This document shows positions 18,105 through 23,979 of a DNA stretch of 24,190 bases, piece after piece; within the stretch, counting starts at the first letter, position 1, and each line of letters begins with the position of its first letter. Location of the stretch: IMG/VR virus record IMGVR_UViG_3300021425_000192, positions 1-24,190 of that record. The stretch is one strand, 5' to 3'. This stretch comes from a virus. A model generated the notes under the pieces. It did not search any database and was not told the origin of the DNA. It saw nothing but the letters and a program-made list of their open reading frames with translations. Position numbers and translations under genes: made by a program.

Positions 18105-20318
18105 TTATTTAATTATCTTTGATGTATAGCCGTCATTACTAAATCTAGCTATATTTATATTTAGTTTTGGTATTGGTCTATTAGATACTGGAGAATACAA
18201 ATGTCTATTACAACCCATTATCGCTAGACCACTACTTATTGAAGCATCGTGTTTTGTTCTTTTATTTATGTCAAACTTTGCCCAATCATTTAGCGTTTCG
18301 TTAAAATAAACATTTCCGTAGTCGCCATTTTCTTTAATACCAACGTGATCATTAATATACATTTCAATAGCAGCCGCGTGCGCTTGTTTAATATCTTCAC
18401 TAGAGTTTGGCATACCACCAACCTCTCTTTCAGTGGTTGAAAGTTTATTCCAAACTTTATCTGGTCTATTCATGCTAAAGCCTCTATATCCTCTTCGTTT
18501 TAAATAATACAGAAGTCTTGGCTTGTTATTCTCTGCGAGCAATGGCATACCATAAAAAACTAGTGCCATTAATACATCTTCAAAAAATATTTCAGCGGTT
18601 TGTGGTCTAGCTATATATTCTAAAAAGAACGTGTTAGCAGGAGCGTCTTCCATAGAAAACTTAGTTAGTCCATGAAGAGATCCGTTGGATCCTCTACCAT
18701 CAACAGTGCCGCTAATATCATAACTATCGCAGCCAAAAGCGCCCATGTGTTCATTTCCAGGATATTTAACTCCATTTCTTACTATCACTCTATTTTGAAG
18801 ATTTGTATTAGGAACCCAACTAACTTTAAATCTTCCGTTAGGATCAGGGTTAAAAACAACTCTAGTATCTTTAACGCCGTTTACCCACTGAAAACTACCT
18901 TGAGTTACTACAGCAGAGTTTCTTATACCTTCATTATAATCTATTTGCTCGTAAATCTTAACTAGATTAAACAAGCTATTTTTTGTTTCGTCTCTAAAAG
19001 CGTGTTCTTCTGTTCTTGGAAACTGTCTATAAAATTCATTTAAAGCATCTTGATCACCTTTTAAGCCATCAGCCTCGTTGTCCCAATGGTTTATAACGCC
19101 AATATCAATTAATTCACCGTGTGGTCCGTACACATCATTATGTGGGTTATTAAATACTGGTTTTCCAAATTCGTCAATAAATCCTTCATAGTTCCATTCC
19201 ATTGGTATAAACAAAGAATATAAACCAGACTTTGTTTGTCCATTACGGTTTCGGCTTGTAACATCTGAATCATTGTAAAGCTTTTTAAAATTATCACCAC
19301 CTTTATCAAGAGCATTGCTCGTTGATCCCATCATGCATTTACCAACTATCCTAGCACCTAGTCTTAAACAAGTTTTAGTTACTCGCCAGTTGTTTAAAAT
19401 ATTGTCAGGCCTTTCCCACTTACCACTTTCGTCGTGCACTAACAGATTAAGCTTTTCACCGTCATAGCTGTTGTCACCTGTATTTTTCCAGTCAATAGTA
19501 GTATCAAGTCCAACCAGCTCTTCTTGCTTTTCGTTCGCAGTAATTTTCCTACGCGTAAACTTACTTGCAGGAACCCTATAAGCGAGTTCACTTTTAGGTC
19601 TGTCCATACCGTCTTGTATCGGTTTAAAGAAAAACGGATAGTTGACAGATATTGGTACAACCTTGTCAGTAAACATTTTTTTAGCATCAGAACCACTTTT
19701 AGATAATATTCCATATCTAGCATCACTCGATATAGTAGCCAAGTTAACAGTCTCAGCTGAGCTCATAAACGAGAAACCACTACGTCTATTTTTTAAGTAA
19801 CACATGCCGTAACATCTACTATCTGCTTTGCATGCTTCCCAGAATATAAAGAACAATCTATTAGCTTCTCTAAAATTAGGAGCGCCAACATCTATTTTAC
19901 TCCATTGTAAGTACATATAATGACTACCAGTTATATATGTTGGTTCATCATTATTATAAAACCAAAAACCTTCGTCACGACGTTTAAACTCTTCGTCTAT
20001 ATAATCGTACCATTGATCTTTGGCTTCTTCTGGATAATTTCTCCAGTCAAATATACTTTTTAATTTACCTAACTCTTTAGGATATTCTATTCTTTGCCAC
20101 TTGTTTTTGTTGAACACGTGCAGTTTTTGTGGTTCAGCCGGCAGCCCAATTCGCAAATTTTGTATCTCCAATATTTGTCCAATTCGTCCAGTTTTTGAGA
20201 TAACCACAATATCATGCTCTTTATTATATCCATACTTCCATAAACGTTTTTTGTTAAGTCGACTTATAGTAGTCCTCTTAACTGGTTCAACAATTTTATA
20301 TAGAGTTTGTTCGTACAT
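18105..20318 (-). CDS. terL: Terminase large subunit (packaging ATPase and nuclease)
   Basis: This is the DNA-packaging motor. The ATPase half has an altered Walker A, KNRRSGFS (176-183). Its lysine is at the front, as in lambda gpA, rather than in the usual GK(S/T). A Walker B-type strand, LLVHDE (292-297), ends in Asp-Glu, and GST (331-333) may be the coupling motif. The C-terminal half looks like the RNase H-fold nuclease: GCDSYD (530-535), an acidic FFED (578-581), and KFDINKRTKHDASISSGLAI (681-700) with D691 as a candidate catalytic residue. At 737 residues it is longer than many terminases because of an N-terminal extension of about 150 residues. Its ATG overlaps the stop of the preceding small gene by one base (TAATG), suggesting translational coupling to a small-subunit candidate. 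Confidence 0.92.
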   Translation of the reverse strand: MYEQTLYKIVEPVKRTTISRLNKKRLWKYGYNKEHDIVVISKTGRIGQILEIQNLRIGLPAEPQKLHVFNKNKWQRIEYPKELGKLKSIFDWRNYPEEAKDQWYDYIDEEFKRRDEGFWFYNNDEPTYITGSHYMYLQWSKIDVGAPNFREANRLFFIFWEACKADSRCYGMCYLKNRRSGFSFMSSAETVNLATISSDARYGILSKSGSDAKKMFTDKVVPISVNYPFFFKPIQDGMDRPKSELAYRVPASKFTRRKITANEKQEELVGLDTTIDWKNTGDNSYDGEKLNLLVHDESGKWERPDNILNNWRVTKTCLRLGARIVGKCMMGSTSNALDKGGDNFKKLYNDSDVTSRNRNGQTKSGLYSLFIPMEWNYEGFIDEFGKPVFNNPHNDVYGPHGELIDIGVINHWDNEADGLKGDQDALNEFYRQFPRTEEHAFRDETKNSLFNLVKIYEQIDYNEGIRNSAVVTQGSFQWVNGVKDTRVVFNPDPNGRFKVSWVPNTNLQNRVIVRNGVKYPGNEHMGAFGCDSYDISGTVDGRGSNGSLHGLTKFSMEDAPANTFFLEYIARPQTAEIFFEDVLMALVFYGMPLLAENNKPRLLYYLKRRGYRGFSMNRPDKVWNKLSTTEREVGGMPNSSEDIKQAHAAAIEMYINDHVGIKENGDYGNVYFNETLNDWAKFDINKRTKHDASISSGLAIMGCNRHLYSPVSNRPIPKLNINIARFSNDGYTSKIIK

Positions 20319-20596
20319 TACTTAGATCTTCCCTCAGCAAAGCCTTTAAACACTCTTTCTTTTTTTTCTTCAGGCTCTTTGCCTTCTATAATATTTTCTT
20401 CTTCTTGAATACGATTAAGTATTTCAAAAGCATCAAATATAGCTAACTTTTTAGTTGCGGCTGCATTTTTTAGTCTATCAGCGGAAACATCATCTTCAGT
20501 GTTAGTTATTATTTGCTCTTCAGCAACTTTTATTAACTCTTTAACTGCTTTGTGCCCAGCTTGGATTATAAATCTCTTCGTTTCCTTGATACTCAT
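20318..20596 (-). CDS. Small helical protein, candidate terminase small subunit (92 aa)
   Basis: The protein is predicted helical and charged. Its centre, DDVSADRLKNAAATKKLAIF then DAFEILNRIQEEENII (35-70), is a pattern I associate with a small gene directly before the large terminase in marine phages. The C-terminal 20 residues are basic and Gly/Lys/Arg-containing. It overlaps the GroES-like gene by 56 nt in another frame at its 5' end, and its stop overlaps the terminase ATG by one base. Position and size suit a small terminase subunit that recognises DNA and regulates the motor, but I cannot see a definite helix-turn-helix, so this remains a position-based proposal. The ATG at 20596 is preceded by AAATTAAAT-like A/T sequence. 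Confidence 0.65.
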   Translation of the reverse strand: MSIKETKRFIIQAGHKAVKELIKVAEEQIITNTEDDVSADRLKNAAATKKLAIFDAFEILNRIQEEENIIEGKEPEEKKERVFKGFAEGRSK

Positions 20597-21128
20597 ATTT
20601 AATTGTAATAAATTGATTATGCACTCTAAAAAGTCTTTTACCTTCTAGTAAAAACTCGTATTGAGAAAAAGGCGTGTAGCTAACTACGTCACCTTGTTTA
20701 AACTTTTTGTTGCCGTAAACAACAACACCTTTGTTAGGATGCTCGACTTTTCTATTCATTGATAACTCTTCTACAAAAGGCTGTACAAAGCAATAATCTT
20801 GTAAAGGCTTCCACTCATCTCTTTTATAAGCGTAAACTTGGTCTTTTTGAACAAAGTACTTATTGTCTTCAAAATAGCTTTTACTATTTTTTTCTCTACC
20901 TTTTACATCGTACCATCTTCTAAAAACGTTATGATGAACTAATACTATGTCGCCTTTTTTAATTTCTGTTTCAAAAGACATAGGTAAAGATATTACTCTT
21001 GCTAATCTATTAACATACTTAGCATCTTCTATGCTAGTGTTTATTATTAGCTCTTTATCGTCAACATTAACAGAGTTTTTATATCTACTGCCAATAGGCT
21101 CTACTATATAGCTATTTATAGATTTCAC
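20541..21128 (-). CDS. GroES-like co-chaperonin with two tandem GroES-type halves (195 aa)
   Basis: Each half resembles GroES. In the N-half (about 6-101), SYIVEPIGSRY stands for the first strand, RLARVISLPMSFETEIKKGD then IVLVHHNVF (41-69) for the GkVvaVG...vkvGDkVlf core, and YFVQKDQVYAYK for the end strand. In the C-half (about 106-179), WKPLQDYCFVQPF, KGVVVYGNKKFKQGDVVSYT and FLLEGKRLFRVHNQFITIKY repeat the plan. Phage GroES-type proteins such as T4 gp31 pair with host GroEL to fold the capsid protein; a similar job is likely here, just upstream of packaging and capsid genes. The start is a GTG at 21128 overlapping the upstream TAG by one base (TAGTG); a TGA lies only three codons upstream and the next ATG would remove the first strands. 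Function is inferred from fold resemblance. Confidence 0.7.
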   Translation of the reverse strand: MKSINSYIVEPIGSRYKNSVNVDDKELIINTSIEDAKYVNRLARVISLPMSFETEIKKGDIVLVHHNVFRRWYDVKGREKNSKSYFEDNKYFVQKDQVYAYKRDEWKPLQDYCFVQPFVEELSMNRKVEHPNKGVVVYGNKKFKQGDVVSYTPFSQYEFLLEGKRLFRVHNQFITIKYEYQGNEEIYNPSWAQSS

Positions 21129-21361
21129 TAGTACTCAAGATTATACTCAACAGAAACAGCCATATTCTTATTAAAGTCTTTCCATGGCATTACGCTTTTG
21201 TTTTTTCTAATATATATAGAGTATTTTTCTTGCTCTTCTATTATATCGCAGATTTTATGCCCTCCGTAGACCTCTTGGCCCACGGAGTAATGCATTGAAT
21301 CTATTTTATAATCTTTACCTATCGTTATCTTTCTTATCAGCTTCGTTGTTTCCATTTTCAT
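21128..21361 (-). CDS. Small conserved phage protein ending in a VEYNLEY-type tail (77 aa)
   Basis: The sequence has KLIRKITIGKDYKIDSMHYS, VGQEVYGGHKICDII and WKDFNKNMAVSVEYNLEY. I recognise this as a small protein recurring in structural or replication-adjacent clusters of Bacteroidota phages; its function is unknown to me. It looks beta-rich, compact and soluble, without membrane segment or metal site. Two starts are possible: ATG at 21361 (MKMETT) or ATG at 21355 (METT). The first has the TATAATG-type leader and is used here. Either way the gene overlaps the previous one by more than 40 nt in a different frame, and it ends in a TAGTG overlap with the GroES-like gene, which suggests translational coupling. 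Confidence 0.65.
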   Translation of the reverse strand: MKMETTKLIRKITIGKDYKIDSMHYSVGQEVYGGHKICDIIEEQEKYSIYIRKNKSVMPWKDFNKNMAVSVEYNLEY

Positions 21362-21632
21362 TATATTTAATTGCTCCAGTTTTTATATCAATATCGCATG
21401 AGCCATATTTTTCTTCAAAACCTTTTTTTGTTTCGTCAATAAACTTATTTATAGTCATTATGTCGTGGCTTATTAAATGCTTTTTGTGCTCTAACACGCC
21501 TAGCTCTCTGTGAGCCATGTCTAAAGACTTAATAACTTGTTGTAAAGACTCTAACTCTGCATCCTCTATGCTAGTTGGTTTAGTTAAATCTATAATTTCT
21601 TCTTTTACTTTTGGTGTTTTTCTTTTTGCCAT
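21315..21632 (-). CDS. Small coiled-coil protein of unknown function (105 aa)
   Basis: It begins MAKRKTPKVKEEIIDLTKPT. Residues about 22-72 form a charged heptad-like helix (EDAELESLQQVIKSLDMAHR, then ELGVLEHKKHLISHDIMTIN). The C-terminus is Asn/Asp/Lys-rich (NENGNNEADKKDNDR), probably disordered. No enzyme motif or membrane segment is visible and I do not recognise a specific family. Its ATG follows an all-A/T leader (TTAATTAAATTAAATAAA), 14 nt after the HxH coiled-coil gene. The last 47 nt are shared with the start of the next gene in another frame. Clean codon use and tight spacing support it as a real gene. A structural or assembly helper is possible; nothing in the sequence proves it. 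Confidence 0.65.
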   Translation of the reverse strand: MAKRKTPKVKEEIIDLTKPTSIEDAELESLQQVIKSLDMAHRELGVLEHKKHLISHDIMTINKFIDETKKGFEEKYGSCDIDIKTGAIKYNENGNNEADKKDNDR

Positions 21633-21646
21633 TTTATTTAATTTAA

Positions 21647-22285
21647 TTAATAATTACTACGATAAATTCTTTTTACCGTTTCTTCTTCTCGTATAACTTC
21701 TTCAGTTTGTTTTTTAATTTCTTGTTGTAATTGCGTTTTGTTTAAAACCAAATTACTTGAATCCTTAGAGGTATCTTCTACAACTTTAACAGCAGCTGTA
21801 GCTTTTTGTAAATAATTTGTTTCTATTTTGTTGCTATTTAACAATAGCTCAAATCTACTAGGATCAGATTTTTGAGCAGTTTTTTTATCAAGCTGAACTT
21901 TTTCTCTTTGAGAGTTTAACTCTACTAAAGAACGATCTATATTGTTTATTTTACCTCTAGCTACGTTGTCAAGACTTCTAGCCTTGTTAAACTTTTTTAT
22001 TTTTAACACTTCTATAAGCTCTTGCTTTTCCTGCTCTAAGCTATTAATTTTGTTTGATAGTATAATATTAGCTTGATTAGCTTCGCGTATGTAGTTTTGA
22101 TAATCAGATCTTTGATTTAAACTTAGATTAGCTTTATGGAATTTGCCAGCCATGTAGCCAGTTTGGCCTTCGTACTCATGCGTATGATAACCAACCATGC
22201 GAGGAGAACTAGTTGCTCCCCACGCTATTGCTTCACTTTTATTAGTGAACAATGGTATGTCGTCTATATACGTAAGTATAGGCAT
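21647..22285 (-). CDS. Coiled-coil protein with N-terminal HxH motif, possible virion protein (212 aa)
   Basis: I place the start at the ATG at 22285 (MPILTYIDDIPLFTNKSEAI), which overlaps the upstream TAA by one base (TAATG). A longer frame begins at 22339, but its extra 18 residues, rich in Cys, Trp and Phe, overlap the upstream gene and look spurious. Residues 30-50 contain MVGYHTHEYEGQTGYMAGKF then H, giving H34, H36 and H50 as a possible metal site. From about residue 60 to the end it is a charged coiled coil (NSLEQEKQELIEVLKIKKF, LQQEIKKQTEEVIREEETVK). A GYHxH...YM pattern recalls short motifs in marine phage virion proteins, but I cannot name the family. The upstream neighbour looks like a virion protein. 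A small fibre or assembly role is speculative. Confidence 0.65.
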   Translation of the reverse strand: MPILTYIDDIPLFTNKSEAIAWGATSSPRMVGYHTHEYEGQTGYMAGKFHKANLSLNQRSDYQNYIREANQANIILSNKINSLEQEKQELIEVLKIKKFNKARSLDNVARGKINNIDRSLVELNSQREKVQLDKKTAQKSDPSRFELLLNSNKIETNYLQKATAAVKVVEDTSKDSSNLVLNKTQLQQEIKKQTEEVIREEETVKRIYRSNY

Positions 22286-22929
22286 TATACGCCAAAATAG
22301 CAGATTACACCAGCAGCAGAAGGAGTGAAGTTTGTCCATCTACCATATATAGTAACTCCTTTTGGAAATACTTGACCTGAAGCTGTTAAACCACCAGCGC
22401 CGTGAACACTGTCTAAGAATACTAAGCCTTGAGTGCTTGGAGTTATATCAGCATCTATTTGTATTGTTGTTGAGTTAGTCACCCCAGTTACTTTAACACC
22501 TCTTTTATTTGGTCCTTTAGCTATCGGTATTGGAGTTTCAGCATCAATAGTTAAACCAGTAGTATCAGTATCACCTTGAGCAACTAATAAAACATATTGA
22601 CCAACAGCTACTTTATCACTACCAGTAGTTAAAGTTATGTCGTTACCAGCAGTAACGTTAGCGTCAGGAATATCGCTAGCATGAACACCGTTAAAGTTTG
22701 CAAAGTTATCTGCAGCTTGAATATCTCCACTAGTGTCTTGTATGTTTACATAGTTAGGTCCGTGTCTATCTAGTTTTTCAGAAGTTAACACAGTCGGTGT
22801 GTTGTCGTCTAAAAAAGTTATAGCAGTTATAACTAATCCTGAAGGAGGAATTATAGGCTTAGCTACGTCAGAGTAAGCACTACCCATTTGCCCAAAGGCA
22901 TACGCTACGGATGTTGAATTTTGTCCCAT
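22285..22929 (-). CDS. Beta-rich probable virion/decoration protein (214 aa)
   Basis: The N-terminus is MGQNSTSVAYAFGQMGSAYS, with no signal peptide, then a linker through PPSGLVITAITFLDD. Residues about 95-165 are alternating beta strands (TLTTGSDKVAVGQYVLLVAQ, RGVKVTGVTNSTTIQIDADI). The C-terminus, FPKGVTIYGRWTNFTPSAAG then VICYFGV, is a pattern I recognise from small structural proteins of marine cyanophages and related phages. The composition (Gly/Thr/Val/Ala/Asp, few charged helices) suits a capsid-surface or fibre-head protein. It starts one base after the holin-like gene and ends in a TAATG overlap with the HxH protein. Its strand pattern resembles the insertion in the capsid protein, but I see no direct sequence identity. 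Virion localisation is inferred. Confidence 0.65.
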   Translation of the reverse strand: MGQNSTSVAYAFGQMGSAYSDVAKPIIPPSGLVITAITFLDDNTPTVLTSEKLDRHGPNYVNIQDTSGDIQAADNFANFNGVHASDIPDANVTAGNDITLTTGSDKVAVGQYVLLVAQGDTDTTGLTIDAETPIPIAKGPNKRGVKVTGVTNSTTIQIDADITPSTQGLVFLDSVHGAGGLTASGQVFPKGVTIYGRWTNFTPSAAGVICYFGV

Positions 22930-22930
22930 T

Positions 22931-23353
22931 TTATTTTTCTTTTATTTTTTCGTTTTTATTTGAGCTTCCTCCGAAGAAGAAATCTATTATTGTGTTTACT
23001 TTAGCGCTCATAGCACCAAATATAGTTGATATAAAGCTGATTTCAAATTCACCTAAATCTATAGCTTTTGTAACAAAGTAGTTAAACATTACAAATGTAA
23101 TACCAAAATAAGCTATAGTAAATAGTGTTGCTAAAACTTTTTGAATAATAGCATCGTCTTTATATAGATCACGTGCAGACTTGCGATCTTCAACTTCTTT
23201 TGCAAAAGCTTCACGTTCTGCGTCTAGTAAAAGTTTCTTTAACGCAAGCTTAGCTTCGTCTCGCTCTTTGTCTGTAGTTACAACTTTATCAAGTATACCT
23301 TCAGCGTTGTCAACGATCTTACCAAATAAACCTCCTACTAAGTTATTTATCAT
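22931..23353 (-). CDS. Holin-like membrane protein (140 aa)
   Basis: The N-terminal 14 residues are amphipathic and hydrophobic (MINNLVGGLFGKIV). A charged helix follows, with LLLDAEREAFAKEVEDRKSA then RDLYKDD (about 41-67). Two membrane segments are clear: about 71-94 (QKVLATLFTIAYFGITFVMF and onward) and about 104-128 (FEISFISTIFGAMSAKVNTI and onward). The end is FFFGGSSNKNEKIKEK, close to the FGsS-plus-basic-tail ending I know from the three-segment phage and gene-transfer-agent holins. Such proteins make the inner-membrane lesion that starts lysis. The ATG overlaps the stop of the preceding basic protein by four bases (ATGA). No endolysin is seen in the window. It could instead be a membrane protein with a different role, but the layout fits a holin best. 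Confidence 0.7.
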   Translation of the reverse strand: MINNLVGGLFGKIVDNAEGILDKVVTTDKERDEAKLALKKLLLDAEREAFAKEVEDRKSARDLYKDDAIIQKVLATLFTIAYFGITFVMFNYFVTKAIDLGEFEISFISTIFGAMSAKVNTIIDFFFGGSSNKNEKIKEK

Positions 23354-23625
23354 CTTCTGTTTTTTCTATTGTTTATAGCATCACCAATTTGATCGCTAAA
23401 TGTTGGCACGGCGCCTACGTGAGCATCTGAGTCGGGGTGAATAGAAGTGCCCTTAACAAAGCCTTTTCTACTACTAACAACGCTTTTAGGTTTAGCTGGA
23501 CCCTTACCCATAGCAATGTTATCGTTCATTTCTTCAGTTTTAGCGTCGCTAACTTGACCTTTGTGATAACCACCTTTATTCTCTTTGCTTTTAAATCCTG
23601 AAAAGCCTTTCATTTTAAATGCCAT
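23350..23625 (-). CDS. Small basic protein with MAFKMK N-terminus (91 aa)
   Basis: The protein begins MAFKMKGFSGFKSKENKGGY and is rich in Lys, Gly, Ser and Asn, probably largely disordered. A central stretch, KGPAKPKSVVSSRKGFVKGT, is strongly basic, and it ends NNRKNRR. The same six starting residues open the neighbouring 115-residue protein, and the first 15 bases of both genes are identical (ATGGCATTTAAAATG). I recall short marine phage proteins beginning MAFKMKGFS as a frequent, uncharacterised type. Basic, Gly/Lys-rich composition would suit DNA binding inside the capsid or binding to another virion protein. It overlaps the holin-like start by four bases. Function is unknown. Confidence 0.7.
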   Translation of the reverse strand: MAFKMKGFSGFKSKENKGGYHKGQVSDAKTEEMNDNIAMGKGPAKPKSVVSSRKGFVKGTSIHPDSDAHVGAVPTFSDQIGDAINNRKNRR

Positions 23626-23628
23626 GTC

Positions 23629-23976
23629 TTAATATGTTTTTTTACTGTTAATCTTTTTAGTATTAGCCTTTTGTATTTGCTTTACTATCCTAGGGTCTTC
23701 ACTACTAAGAGGATTTATAATACCACCCATTAAAGCTTTACTTCCAAAATTAGCTATTTTTTTACCGATTTTTGTCCATGTTCCATGCTGGCCACCACCT
23801 GGCTTGTATACAGTCCTCTTAACTTGATTACTGCTAGGAGGCGTTTGACCGTACTTAGCGTTAGGATTATGCTTTACCGTAATTTTTCCTTTTCCTTTTC
23901 CATCGCCATTTTTAAATACTGAGGGAAAGTTTTTTTTCATAGGGCCTTCTGCGCCAGCCTTCATTTTAAATGCCAT
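23629..23976 (-). CDS. Small basic protein with MAFKMK N-terminus (115 aa)
   Basis: It begins MAFKMKAGAEGPMKKNFPSV and is strongly basic and Gly/Pro/Lys-rich for about 60 residues (for example KNGDGKGKGKITVKHNPNAK). After YKPGGGQHGTWTKIGKKIAN there is a weakly hydrophobic segment, FGSKALMGGIINPL (about 77-90), and a basic tail ending KKINSKKTY. The N-terminus matches its 91-residue neighbour. GPMKKNF (11-17) also resembles SPLKNTF in the first residues of the glycine-zipper protein. The gene starts three bases after the metallopeptidase-like frame and ends three bases before its partner. An internal head protein or a small assembly factor is possible; no domain lets me say more. Confidence 0.7.
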   Translation of the reverse strand: MAFKMKAGAEGPMKKNFPSVFKNGDGKGKGKITVKHNPNAKYGQTPPSSNQVKRTVYKPGGGQHGTWTKIGKKIANFGSKALMGGIINPLSSEDPRIVKQIQKANTKKINSKKTY

Positions 23977-23979
23977 AAT

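Noticed and set aside
21262-21287. Inverted repeat CTCCGT...ACGGAG
   Set aside because: Only six base pairs with a 14-nt loop, no U tract, and entirely within the coding region of the 77-residue protein; likely chance.
22286-22339. Extended N-terminus (18 residues) of the HxH coiled-coil protein starting at 22339
   Set aside because: The extension overlaps the conserved C-terminus of the upstream gene, is rich in Cys/Trp/Phe, and a TAATG overlap gives a much better start at 22285.
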